Assembly (NCBI RefSeq): GCF_003314435.2
Contig: NZ_QNVY02000002.1
Location: 558,001-622,000 of the forward strand
Reading direction: 5' to 3'
Length of the DNA: 64,000 nt
Source: Flavobacterium petrolei
GTDB taxonomy: Bacteria; Bacteroidota; Bacteroidia; Flavobacteriales; Flavobacteriaceae
The notes beneath the pieces are model-generated. The model was given only the letters and a program-made list of their open reading frames with translations, did no database searches and was not told where the DNA came from. The position numbers and the translations under genes are program-made. Below are positions 43,968-52,113 of this stretch, piece after piece; the first letter of the stretch is position 1; each line of letters opens with the position of its first letter.

Positions 43968-43998
43968 AAAAAAACCGGTCTATCGCTAGCCCGGTTTT
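43968..43998 (-). terminator. Terminator of the proteorhodopsin gene
   Basis: Read on the minus strand, AAAACCGGG and CCGGTTTTTTT (stem ends at 43975-43978 and 43991-43994) form a hairpin followed by a T-run. Confidence 0.75.
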
Positions 43999-44030
43999 CT
44001 AATCAAATATTAAAAAAAATAAAAATGGAA

Positions 44031-44756
44031 TTAATCTTTTTGAGATTTAACAGCAAGAGTGTATATTACTAATCCAAACCCAATTTTATTGATAGCATCA
44101 GCGATGTTGTAAACTGCATCAACGCTTCCTTTACCTAAAAGACCTGTATACCATCCATCAGTTCCTAACATGTAACCTAATGGATAGATTGCCCATCCTA
44201 CAAGTACGAACCAACATAAAATTTTGTGTGCTTTTTGAATTTCTCCACCAGCTGCAGCAGCTAATTTCGCGGCTTCACCTAACCAAATTTCATACACAAT
44301 TGCAAAGTAAGCTACTCCGGAAATGAATCCCCATAAAGCTGCATTTTCTGGTGCGATAACTTCACCAATGTAACCTGTTACTAACATGATTACTGAATAA
44401 ATAATCATTTTCCATAATAAAGACTGTTTTGCTCCAGCTACCTTTAGTATTAGGTAAAATTCTAAACACATTAACGGCACTGTTAGCACCCAGTCAACGT
44501 AACGAAAGAAAGTTGGTGACTCCCCAAATGAAGCCCAATAATCTCTCATGTAGAAATAATGCACCGCAGCGATAAAGGTTATCAAACCAGAAACCAACAC
44601 TGACGTACGCCACTTTTTATCAAACTGGCTTAAGGATAAAAAGAAAAATGCTGAAGCGGCCATCATAGCCATACAGCCTACAAAAAAAGTAAACCCTACG
44701 TAATCAGTCGGCAACATTTTCCCAACTAGTCCTGAAATAAACATAAAATTTGTCAT
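44031..44756 (-). CDS. Proteorhodopsin, light-driven proton pump
   Basis: A 241-residue seven-helix retinal protein that pumps protons outward in light. The retinal-binding Lys is Lys224 (DAINKIGFG). Helix C reads RYVDWVLTVPLMCLEF, giving the proton acceptor Asp88, Thr92 and the donor Glu99 (the DTE proton-pump set), with His66 in helix B as expected for the Asp-His pair. The spectral-tuning position is Met96, as in green-absorbing flavobacterial proteorhodopsins. The blh gene for retinal synthesis is divergent from it 109 bp away. It has its own promoter and terminator. Confidence 0.97.
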   Translation of the reverse strand: MTNFMFISGLVGKMLPTDYVGFTFFVGCMAMMAASAFFFLSLSQFDKKWRTSVLVSGLITFIAAVHYFYMRDYWASFGESPTFFRYVDWVLTVPLMCLEFYLILKVAGAKQSLLWKMIIYSVIMLVTGYIGEVIAPENAALWGFISGVAYFAIVYEIWLGEAAKLAAAAGGEIQKAHKILCWFVLVGWAIYPLGYMLGTDGWYTGLLGKGSVDAVYNIADAINKIGFGLVIYTLAVKSQKD

Positions 44757-44785
44757 AAATAATTATTTTAATGATTTTGTTGAGT

Positions 44786-44813
44786 CAAATCTACAAAATG
44801 TTAAACAAACAAA
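44786..44813 (-). promoter_or_regulatory. Proteorhodopsin promoter (TTTG / TAGATTTG)
   Basis: On the minus strand TAGATTTG (44786-44793) matches the -7 box and TTTG (44810-44813) lies 16 bp upstream as a -33 box. The start codon is 30 bp downstream. Confidence 0.6.
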
Positions 44814-44865
44814 AGTGTTTTTTGTTTAATATTTTTTAACTAATTTTAAACATTAATTAAATTTC

Positions 44866-45777
44866 ATGAAAAATTATTCAAATATTGCAATTGTAGCAAG
44901 CTTTTTCGGGTTATGGATGGATTCTTTTCTTTCGACTGAACTTCAGATAGTATCAGGTTTCTTCTTGATTTTTACTTTTGGGATTTTGCATGGCGCAAAT
45001 GATCTACTTTTAATAAAAAATATAAATTCTGTAAAACAGTCCAATTCAGGACTCAAAATACTAGGGTATTATGTAGTGGTGGTTCTAACAGGCATACTAT
45101 TGTTTTATACAATTCCGCAAATTGCATTGTTACTGTTCATTATTGTAAGTGCCTATCATTTTGGAGAACAACAATGGCAAAATCTACAACGTGACTTTCC
45201 CAAATGGCTGATAATAATATTCCAATTTATATATGGATTAGTTATTCTTCTTTTACTGTTTAATTTTCACTTAATTGAAGTGCAAAATATCATTTTAAAC
45301 ATTGCAAATATCAGCATTTCTGACAGTTACTTTACCATTATACTGCAGGTTTCAGGAATTATTTTTATTAGCTTAAGCGCATATTTGTATTGGAAATCAG
45401 AAAATATCAGAAAAAAACTAATTTTAGAATTCTTTTATTTGCTTCTATTTGCAATCCTCTTTAAGTCTTCCAGTCTGATTTGGGGATTTGCCATTTATTT
45501 TGTTTTATGGCACAGCATTCCTTCAATAATTGACCAAATTAAATTTTTGAATGGTTCCTTTTCAATAAAATATTTTTTTGCTTATTGTAAAGCGGCAGGG
45601 ATTTATTGGTTACTATCTATAGTAGGAATTACACTGATCTACTATATATGTAAAGAGGAACAATTGTTTAATGCTTTGTTTTTCTCCTTTTTGGCCGCCA
45701 TAACCTTTCCACATGCGGCAGTAATAACAGAAATGTTCCGTGGTAACGAAAAGCAAATCAAAAATAAAGAAGCATAA
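44866..45777 (+). CDS. blh: Brp/Blh family beta-carotene 15,15'-dioxygenase
   Basis: Blh cleaves beta-carotene to two retinal molecules, the chromophore of the adjacent proteorhodopsin. The 303-residue membrane protein has eight or so hydrophobic segments and four conserved His likely to bind the iron: His42 (LHGANDLLL), His98 (AYHFGEQQW), His216 (WHSIPS) and His283 (FPHAAV). It is divergent from the proteorhodopsin gene and the two may share regulation in the 109-bp gap. No carotenoid genes (crtE, crtB, crtI, crtY) are in the window, so beta-carotene must be made from elsewhere on the genome. Confidence 0.95.
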   Translation: MKNYSNIAIVASFFGLWMDSFLSTELQIVSGFFLIFTFGILHGANDLLLIKNINSVKQSNSGLKILGYYVVVVLTGILLFYTIPQIALLLFIIVSAYHFGEQQWQNLQRDFPKWLIIIFQFIYGLVILLLLFNFHLIEVQNIILNIANISISDSYFTIILQVSGIIFISLSAYLYWKSENIRKKLILEFFYLLLFAILFKSSSLIWGFAIYFVLWHSIPSIIDQIKFLNGSFSIKYFFAYCKAAGIYWLLSIVGITLIYYICKEEQLFNALFFSFLAAITFPHAAVITEMFRGNEKQIKNKEA

Positions 45778-45778
45778 A

Positions 45779-45850
45779 AAAAACCGTTCACCGTTGGTAA
45801 ACGATTTTCTAAATTAACAATAAAGACGGGCAACAGTCCGTCTCTACAGG
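45779..45850 (-). repeat. Diverged copy of the dnaK downstream region
   Basis: AAAACCGTTCACC-GTTGG and a GTCTCTAC palindrome in this stretch align base by base with 46980-47050, the sequence downstream of dnaK. The stem of the terminator is degraded here (GTTGGTAAACGATTTT in place of a clean repeat). Confidence 0.8.
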
Positions 45851-45856
45851 GAATTA

Positions 45857-46264
45857 TTATTTTACATCTTCGAATTCAACGTCTTCAACATTGTCTCCTT
45901 GAGTAGCATCCCCTTGAGGTTGAGCATCCCCTAGTTCTCCTTGAGCATACATTGCTTCGGTTGCTTTTTTCCAAGCAGCGTTGATGTTGTCAAGAGCCGT
46001 TAAAATTGCAGGAATGTCTTGAGATTGGTGCGCCATTCTCAATTCAGTCAATGCATATGCTACAGCAACTTTGTTTTCATCAGTTAATTTAGAACCTACT
46101 TCTTTCAATTGAGTTTCAGTTTGGAAAATCATTCCGTCTGCTTCGTTCCATTTTTCTGTTCTTTCTCTTAAAAATTTGTCAGAATCAGCATTAGCTTCTG
46201 CCTCTTTTTTCATTCTTTCGATTTCTTCAGCTGCTAAACCCGACTCATTGCTGAAACGAATCAG
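45857..46264 (-). pseudogene. DnaK C-terminal fragment, diverged duplicate of the dnaK 3' end
   Basis: The frame encodes a 118-residue match to the last 120 residues of DnaK (lid helices and the acidic tail [11 protein letters not shown]), with many substitutions and a two-residue gap; I judge about 80% identity by eye. Similarity continues upstream of its ATG (46213) in the same frame to about 46264, where SGLAAEEIERM aligns with [11 protein letters not shown], then stops just behind the neighbouring gene. It lacks the ATPase and most of the substrate domain, so it cannot be a chaperone. The frame is intact, so a small lid-like protein is possible; a decayed remnant is simpler. Confidence 0.85.
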
Positions 46265-46287
46265 GCTAAATTTTAAAACTAAACTTA

Positions 46288-46887
46288 TTATTTTTTCTTA
46301 GCTGGTCCAGCAGAAGCGAATACAAACTTCTTATCCGCAGGAACGTAAATCATTTTATTTTCCTTTCCTTTATTTTTCAATACCACATCTCCTGCTTTAT
46401 TTACAATACATTCAAAACCTTCATTTCGAATTCGGTCTATTGTTTCAGAAACCGTTTGCTTATCATCCAAAAAATGTATTTCAGTTATTTTTGTAGTTGT
46501 TTGTTCATTCGTCAGCACTTTTGTTTTAGAAACTATGTCACAAATTACAGAAACGGTAGTCACTGCAGCCTCTGTTTTTAATTTGCTTTGCGCCGTCTTT
46601 TTTTCCTGCCACGTTATTTTATGCAAAGGAGTTCCTTTGGTCGTAAAGGGTTCAATTTTACATTCTAATGGCAACTTATCTACCTCAAAACTTTTCAATA
46701 AAATCGTGTCTTTTTTGGCTCCTTTATTCGTGATAAACAAATAAAATTTATTCTTAATCATTTCCGCAGAAACATTCTCTGATTTTGCAAGAATGGATGA
46801 AGCTGTTGATTTTTTGGATTTATTGGTCTGACTGAAAAGAGCCGTACAACAAAATGCCATAACAAGAAGTAAAATTGTTTTTTTCAT
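46288..46887 (-). CDS. Exported protein of unknown function between the two dnaK tails
   Basis: A 199-residue exported protein (signal peptide MKKTILLLVMAFCCTALFSQ). I recognise no domain. It is Lys/Thr-rich and soluble after the signal, with VICDIVSKTKVLTNEQTTTKITEIHFLDD and a C-terminal YVPADKKFVFASAGPAKKK. The longer frame from 46995 adds 36 residues that include the transcribed terminator stem of dnaK, so I start at 46887. The position is odd: it lies exactly between dnaK with its terminator and a second, diverged copy of the dnaK 3' end with its terminator. Confidence 0.8.
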   Translation of the reverse strand: MKKTILLLVMAFCCTALFSQTNKSKKSTASSILAKSENVSAEMIKNKFYLFITNKGAKKDTILLKSFEVDKLPLECKIEPFTTKGTPLHKITWQEKKTAQSKLKTEAAVTTVSVICDIVSKTKVLTNEQTTTKITEIHFLDDKQTVSETIDRIRNEGFECIVNKAGDVVLKNKGKENKMIYVPADKKFVFASAGPAKKK

Positions 46888-46979
46888 AATTGATTTGGAT
46901 TTCAAAGAGATTGAAAAGTACAATAATATTTGATACAAAATAGGCGCATCCCTATTTAAACAAAAATAAATTCCACAAA

Positions 46980-47010
46980 AAAAACCGTTCACCAATGGCG
47001 AACGGTTTTC
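46980..47010 (-). terminator. dnaK: Intrinsic terminator of dnaK
   Basis: AAAACCGTTC and GAACGGTTTT form a clean stem with a loop of about nine bases, followed by a T-run on the minus strand. A degraded copy lies at 45779-45812. Confidence 0.8.
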
Positions 47011-47022
47011 TAAATCAATCGT

Positions 47023-47048
47023 AAAAATGCACCGCAGTGCATCTCTAC
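47023..47048. repeat. Short palindromic repeat (GCACCGCAGTGCATCTCTAC type)
   Basis: It sits between the dnaK stop codon and its terminator. Related copies are at 43862-43889 and 45824-45847. Confidence 0.55.
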
Positions 47049-47054
47049 GGATAA

Positions 47055-48941
47055 TTATTTTACTTCTTCGAATTCAACGTCTTCAACATTGTCTCCTTGA
47101 GCAGCATCCCCTTGAGGTTGTGCTTCACCTTGACCTTGTTCTCCTTGAGCGTACATTGCTTCAGTAGCAGTTTTCCAAGCAGCATTGATGTTGTCAAGAG
47201 CCGTTTGAATTGCAGGAACATCTTGAGATTGGTGAGCCATTCTCAATTCAGTTAATGCATATTCTACAGCAACTTTATGATCATCAGCTAATTTAGCTCC
47301 AAGTTCTTTCAATTGAGTTTCAGTTTGGAAAATCATTGAGTCAGCCTCATTAATTTTCTCCGCTTTAGCTCTTAAAACTTTGTCAGACTCAGCATTAGCT
47401 TCAGCATCTTGTTTCATTCTTTCGATTTCTTCAGAAGTTAATCCAGAAGAAGCTTCGATACGGATATCGTGAGATTTTCCAGTTCCTTTGTCAGTTGCAG
47501 AAACTTTGATGATACCATTAGCATCAATATCAAAAGTTACTTCAATTTGAGGAACTCCTCTTGGTGCTGGTGGAATACCATCTAAGTTGAAACGACCAAT
47601 AGTTTTGTTATCAGCAGCCATTGCTCTAGCTCCTTGAAGAACGTGTAGTTCAACAGTTGGTTGAGAATCAGCAGCAGTTGAGAAAACTTGAGATTTTTTA
47701 GTTGGAATAGTTGTGTTAGACTCAATTAATGTAGTCATAACTCCACCCATAGTTTCGATACCTAAAGATAAAGGTGTAACGTCTAATAACAATACATCTT
47801 TTACATCTCCAGAAAGAACTCCACCTTGAATAGCTGCTCCAATTGCAACAACCTCATCAGGGTTAACTCCTTTAGACGCTTTTTTACCAAAGAATTTTTC
47901 AACCTCTTCAGCAATTCTTGGCATACGAGTAGAACCTCCCACAAGGATAACTTCGTCAATATCAGAAACAGATAAACCTGCATCTTTCAAGGCTCTAGCA
48001 ACTGGTGCCATAGAACGTTTAACTAAAGAATCAGTTAATTTTTCAAATTGAGCTCTAGATAATTTTTTCACTAAGTGTTTTGGTCCTGAAGCTGTAGCCG
48101 TAACGTATGGCAAGTTGATTTCAGTTTCTGCAGAAGAAGACAATTCAATTTTTGCTTTCTCAGCAGCTTCTTTCAAACGTTGCAATGACATTGGATCAAG
48201 ACGTAAGTCAATACCTTCTTCAGCTAAGAAATCAGCAGCTAACCAGTCAATAATTTCGTGGTCAAAATCATCTCCACCTAAGTGAGTATCACCGTTTGTA
48301 GACAATACTTCGAAAACTCCGTCTCCTAATTCAAGAACAGAAATATCAAATGTACCTCCACCTAAATCGTAAACAGCAATTTTTTGATCAGTTCCTTTTT
48401 TATCCAATCCGTAAGCTAGTGCAGCAGCAGTAGGCTCATTGATGATACGCATAACTTTAAGACCTGCAATTTCACCAGCTTCTTTAGTCGCTTGACGTTG
48501 TGCATCATTAAAGTAAGCAGGAACTGTAATAACTGCTTCAGTAACTGTTTGACCTAAATAGTCTTCAGCAGTTTTTTTCATTTTTTGAAGTGTCATTGCT
48601 GACAATTCTTGAGCAGAGTATAAACGACCATCAATATCCACACGTGGTGTATTGTTGTCCCCTTTTACAATTTTGTATGAAACTCTTTTTGCTTCAGCCG
48701 AAACTTCACCAAAACCTTGTCCCATAAAACGTTTGATAGAAGCAATAGTCTTAGTTGGATTAGTTACCGCTTGTCTTTTCGCAGGATCTCCTACTTTAAT
48801 TTCGCCACCTTCAACAAAAGCGATGATAGATGGTGTTGTTCTTTTTCCTTCTGCATTAGGAATAACAACTGCTTCATTACCTTCCATTACAGAAACACAA
48901 GAGTTGGTCGTACCTAAATCAATTCCGATTATTTTACCCAT
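47055..48941 (-). CDS. dnaK: Molecular chaperone DnaK (Hsp70)
   Basis: DnaK binds exposed hydrophobic segments of proteins and folds or holds them with ATP, together with DnaJ and GrpE. The 628-residue protein is full length: N-terminal [21 protein letters not shown], the ATPase signatures [15 protein letters not shown] and [13 protein letters not shown], the substrate-binding domain (about 385-500), the helical lid, and a Q/G-rich linker before the conserved EDVEFEEVK tail. dnaJ and grpE are not next to it. Its upstream region carries a sigma-54-like element and a cluster of TGACA/TGTCA half-sites. Confidence 0.98.
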   Translation of the reverse strand: MGKIIGIDLGTTNSCVSVMEGNEAVVIPNAEGKRTTPSIIAFVEGGEIKVGDPAKRQAVTNPTKTIASIKRFMGQGFGEVSAEAKRVSYKIVKGDNNTPRVDIDGRLYSAQELSAMTLQKMKKTAEDYLGQTVTEAVITVPAYFNDAQRQATKEAGEIAGLKVMRIINEPTAAALAYGLDKKGTDQKIAVYDLGGGTFDISVLELGDGVFEVLSTNGDTHLGGDDFDHEIIDWLAADFLAEEGIDLRLDPMSLQRLKEAAEKAKIELSSSAETEINLPYVTATASGPKHLVKKLSRAQFEKLTDSLVKRSMAPVARALKDAGLSVSDIDEVILVGGSTRMPRIAEEVEKFFGKKASKGVNPDEVVAIGAAIQGGVLSGDVKDVLLLDVTPLSLGIETMGGVMTTLIESNTTIPTKKSQVFSTAADSQPTVELHVLQGARAMAADNKTIGRFNLDGIPPAPRGVPQIEVTFDIDANGIIKVSATDKGTGKSHDIRIEASSGLTSEEIERMKQDAEANAESDKVLRAKAEKINEADSMIFQTETQLKELGAKLADDHKVAVEYALTELRMAHQSQDVPAIQTALDNINAAWKTATEAMYAQGEQGQGEAQPQGDAAQGDNVEDVEFEEVK

Positions 48942-48996
48942 TTTTAATATATTTAATTTTATTGTATACTTGTTTTAATGACTCGAAGTCGATAAG

Positions 48997-49012
48997 TCAA
49001 TCTTTGTGCCAA
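48997..49012 (-). promoter_or_regulatory. Sigma-54-like -24/-12 element upstream of dnaK
   Basis: On the minus strand TTGGCAC-N5-TTGA lies about 56 bp before the dnaK ATG. The -24 TGGCAC matches exactly; the -12 is TTGA where TTGC is the consensus. Control of dnaK by sigma-54 is inference. Confidence 0.4.
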
Positions 49013-49032
49013 TACAAAACCCACTAATAAAA

Positions 49033-49128
49033 TGTCAGTTTATATTAAAATTGGCGGAAAAAAATCTGACAAGATGACATTTTAGGTCCACTGTCATTGT
49101 TCTATGAATTGTCATTCTTACTATGACA
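49033..49128. promoter_or_regulatory. Cluster of six TGACA/TGTCA half-sites upstream of dnaK
   Basis: The pentamer TGTCA or its complement TGACA occurs at 49033, 49067, 49075, 49092, 49110 and 49124. Two pairs are inverted: TGACA-N12-TGTCA (49075-49096) and TGTCA-N9-TGACA (49110-49128). The density is far above chance for 96 bp and suggests a regulator-binding region. Confidence 0.55.
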
Positions 49129-49154
49129 CTAAGCACATCCGAAGCTTGTATTTA

Positions 49155-49236
49155 TTTTAGGAGCTGTTTCCCGCTATTCGCTAAATCTTTTCTTTTTTTA
49201 AAAAAAAAGATGCCGCTGCTATCGGGGCTAGGGCAT
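49155..49236. repeat. Dispersed intergenic repeat, copy C (inverted)
   Basis: TTTTAGGAGCTGTTTCCCGC at one end and ATCGGGGCTAGGGC at the other are the reverse complement of copies A and B. A short open frame that covers it is an artefact. Confidence 0.75.
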
Positions 49237-49596
49237 TTAGGATTAAATCACATTTTTGGAATTACTAATTTTATTAGTACTTTCAAAAAAATCCAATTTA
49301 ATAAATTCCCGAGATTTAAAAAGTAAACATAAAGGGTCAAAATCAGTACCGGTAAATCTAAATAGGAAAAATAAAAGCTAATACATAAAATCTGTAAGAA
49401 TCTCTTTGAGTAAAGGAGAAACATTATTTCAGTGAATTGAACTTTTGTAATAATCCTCTCAAATCATTCTCAAAAAAGAAAAAATCACCTACATTTACTA
49501 CAAAAAAATAGTACTGCTCGTTATTAGTCAAGTTATAAAACTGGCTCAAAATTTCAGCCTAAAATGAGCAACTATTTTAACCCTTAAATAAATTAT

Positions 49597-50547
49597 ATGT
49601 CTGAAAGAATAGCAGGGAATTCAGGTGGAAAAGGTGGAACATCTGGAGGAAAAGGTGGAACAAGAGGCGGGAAAAGCAATGTAGCAGGAGGCAGAGTAGG
49701 AGGAAAAACTGAAGACAGTTTAAAAGAAAAAACAAGAGGATTTGTAGAAGAAACAATAAAAAAACCAATTGCCCACTGTGTTAGATCAAGAGAAAAAGAA
49801 AATGATTGGACCATTATACATGCAATAGTTAATGGCATTGTAAAACATGATTTCCCCGAAGAAATAGATTTACGAACAGGTAATAATTGGTGGGAAATAG
49901 GTGATCAAAATCATACAGGTTCTTGCACTGCATGGGCTGCTACAGATTCATTATTGAGATGGCATTTAGTAAGAGCTAAGAAAATAAACGAAACAGAAAG
50001 GCTTTCTGTACAATTTACTTGGATGGCTGCAAAAGAGACTGATAATTTTGTAACCTATCCTGAAACTTTTATTGAAAATTCAGGCACACCGCTTAAAGGT
50101 GCTTTAAATGTTTTAAAGAAGTATGGTGCTGTTCTGGAAAAACACCTTCCATTTGGTGGAAGAATAACTGATCCACAAATGGATGCTGAAACTTTCTATT
50201 CGATCGCTTCACTATTTTCTATTAATAGTTATTACAGCATTATCAAGGAATACGATGTCAATTTAGATCATCTTAGAATGTGGTTAGCAAGTATTGGCCC
50301 AATAATAGCAATGACTGATACCGACTGGAACTTTAGAAACTACGATAATGGCGGAAAACTGGATTTTTATGATTTAACAACAGTTGTTCCAGATACAGGA
50401 CACGCAATTGCCATTGTAGGTTATACTAAAAATCATTTTATCATTCGCAACAGTTGGGGTACTGATTGGGGAGATAATGGTTATGCTTATGCATCTAACG
50501 ATTATGTTGCGGCAGCATTTTGCGAAGGATACGGTATCTGGGTTTAA
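49597..50547 (+). CDS. Papain-like (C1A) cysteine peptidase with a Gly/Lys-rich N-terminus
   Basis: A 316-residue protein with no signal peptide. Residues 8-38 are a repeated Gly/Lys/Ser segment (GGKGGTSGGKGGTRGGK). The papain domain then starts near residue 90 with DLR..NWWEIGDQ. The catalytic Cys110 lies in HTGSCTAWAAT, His269 in DTGHAIAIVGY, and Asn285 in RNSWGTDWGDNGYAYA, so the triad is complete. The target is unknown. Without a signal peptide it acts inside the cell or leaves by a pathway that reads the N-terminal repeat; either is inference. It starts an accessory stretch of plus-strand genes. Confidence 0.88.
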   Translation: MSERIAGNSGGKGGTSGGKGGTRGGKSNVAGGRVGGKTEDSLKEKTRGFVEETIKKPIAHCVRSREKENDWTIIHAIVNGIVKHDFPEEIDLRTGNNWWEIGDQNHTGSCTAWAATDSLLRWHLVRAKKINETERLSVQFTWMAAKETDNFVTYPETFIENSGTPLKGALNVLKKYGAVLEKHLPFGGRITDPQMDAETFYSIASLFSINSYYSIIKEYDVNLDHLRMWLASIGPIIAMTDTDWNFRNYDNGGKLDFYDLTTVVPDTGHAIAIVGYTKNHFIIRNSWGTDWGDNGYAYASNDYVAAAFCEGYGIWV

Positions 50548-50600
50548 ATATATAAAGTTCTATCTCCAATATTTTTTTTAGTTTATACATGGGTTTCTAA

Positions 50601-50732
50601 TATCTGGATTTATATCGAATTTATAGTTATTTTGACGAACAAAAGAAAAAGAGCAAACCCGATAGCGCGTATTTGCAAGCCGTGCGACAGTTTGCTAGAA
50701 AACTAAAAGTCCAAGAATCTATTAAACAATAA
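50601..50732 (+). pseudogene. C-terminal remnant of an unknown gene
   Basis: After a TAA the frame is open for 43 codons to a TAA at 50730-50732. It reads like the natural end of a protein (YFDEQKKKSKPDSAYLQAV, then RQFARKLKVQESIKQ), with no start codon. It may be the tail of a gene lost by deletion or exchange. I do not recognise the parent family. Confidence 0.4.
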
Positions 50733-50747
50733 CCTAACCAAAAAATA

Positions 50748-51158
50748 ATGAAAAAATATCTTTTTATCTTATCAATCTTACTGTTTTCCAATCATATAAT
50801 TTCTCAAGAAATCACTCAAGAAAACATAATTGGAAAATGGAAAGTGATTAAAGTTTTGAAAAAGATTGAGAATCCTAACCTAAAAGATATTGTTAAAAGT
50901 TTTAATACCGCAATATTTGAATTTAAGGAGAATTCAGATTTTAAACTAACAACAGCTGACAATTCAAAGTTATTTTCAATGTTCACAAATATGACCAATA
51001 ATTCTAAATGGAAATTAAACAAAAATAATTATGTTATTAGTATTGGTAATCAATCTGATGGATACAATATTTTAAAAATAATTGTAGCTGAAGTAAATGG
51101 TAAAATAATTTTCCATTTAAGCGAAACAGAACTTGATTTAGAAGTACAAAAAGTTTAA
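50748..51158 (+). CDS. Small exported protein, lipocalin-like
   Basis: A 136-residue exported protein with a signal peptide (MKKYLFILSILLFSNHIISQ). The mature chain begins EITQENIIGKWKVIKV, the first strand of small lipocalin-like or DUF-type barrels, followed by alternating strands (FEFKENSDFKLTTADN, KWKLNKNNYVISIG). I cannot name a family with certainty and no ligand can be inferred. It lies between a gene remnant and DUF2461. Confidence 0.7.
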   Translation: MKKYLFILSILLFSNHIISQEITQENIIGKWKVIKVLKKIENPNLKDIVKSFNTAIFEFKENSDFKLTTADNSKLFSMFTNMTNNSKWKLNKNNYVISIGNQSDGYNILKIIVAEVNGKIIFHLSETELDLEVQKV

Positions 51159-51312
51159 AAAAGTTAGTACAAAAGCTATTACAATGAATTTGGGCATTAG
51201 GCTTAATGGAAAAATAGTATTTTATCTGCCATGTTTCGGCAAATCCAGATTGCACAAATTTGCTATCCGTGCCCGCTAACACAAAGGTCAATAATCAGAA
51301 TACACATTAAAA

Positions 51313-52002
51313 ATGGAAGATTCACGTATACTTGCCAGCAGCCTTACTTTTTTGGAAACCTTGGCAACAAATAACAATCGAGAATGGTTTGCTGAAAATA
51401 AGGAGACTTATATTTCGGCACAAAGTAATATTATTGCCTTTATTGACCAACTCATACTCCTAATGAATACTCATGATGCCATTGAAAATGAATCTGGAAA
51501 AAAAAGCCTATATCGTATTTATAATGATGTCCGGTTCAGTAAAGATAAATCCCCTTACAAACCTCGATTTGCATTCAGTTTACAACGAGCTACTAAATTA
51601 AAAAGAGGAGGCTATTATATGAACATAGAACCCGGTAATAATTATTTGGCTTGTGGTTTTTTCTCCCCTAATCCAGAAGACCTAAAAAGAATACGAAAGG
51701 ATATTGAGCTGAACTTTAAAGATTGGCGCAAAATTTTAGATTCAAAACCTATCAAAGATAACTTTGTAGAGCTGACAGGCAGCACCGTTCCCACTTTTCC
51801 AAAAGGCTTCCCTAAAGACCATGAAGCCATAGATCTAATTCGCCATAAACAATTTATTTTGAGATATAATTTTACAGATCAAGAAGTCATTGATCCAAGA
51901 TTTGTCCACAATGTAAATGAAATTTTTAAATCGGTACGCCCCTTTTTTGACCATTTGAGTGTTGTACTTACAACTGATTTGAATGGTGAAATTAAAGTTT
52001 AA
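51313..52002 (+). CDS. DUF2461 family protein
   Basis: A 229-residue soluble protein matching DUF2461 (TIGR02453 type). Diagnostic segments are FLETLATNNNREWFAENKETY near the N-terminus, LYRIYNDVRFSKDKSPYKPRFAFSL (about 62-86), GGYYMNIEPGNNYLACGFF and a late KGFPKDHEAIDLIRHKQF. The family is widespread in bacteria and has no established function. It is a stand-alone gene in the accessory stretch. Confidence 0.92.
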   Translation: MEDSRILASSLTFLETLATNNNREWFAENKETYISAQSNIIAFIDQLILLMNTHDAIENESGKKSLYRIYNDVRFSKDKSPYKPRFAFSLQRATKLKRGGYYMNIEPGNNYLACGFFSPNPEDLKRIRKDIELNFKDWRKILDSKPIKDNFVELTGSTVPTFPKGFPKDHEAIDLIRHKQFILRYNFTDQEVIDPRFVHNVNEIFKSVRPFFDHLSVVLTTDLNGEIKV

Positions 52003-52113
52003 AATAGCAAGTTGCAAACAAAATCAAAGTCAGAGCGGTCCAACTTATTTTTGCATATCGCGTATATTTGCAAGCTGTAGCCACAAACTAAATAAAAAAT
52101 AAAATTAAAAAAT

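Larger units (their letters stand above)
48942..49596. other. Intergenic region upstream of dnaK and before the papain-like peptidase
   Basis: It contains the sigma-54-like element, the half-site cluster and dispersed repeat copy C. From 49330 to 49596 the sequence is AT-rich and I see no gene, only the presumed promoter of the peptidase. Confidence 0.6.

Noticed and set aside
46888..46995. N-terminal extension of the gene between the dnaK tails
   Set aside because: It overlaps the dnaK terminator stem, and the signal peptide starts at 46887.
48942..49120. CIRCE (HrcA) operator before dnaK
   Set aside because: No TTAGCACTC-N9-GAGTGCTAA pattern is present.
49123..49326. Short plus-strand frame upstream of the papain-like peptidase
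   Set aside because: It lies on dispersed repeat copy C and the composition is that of the repeat.
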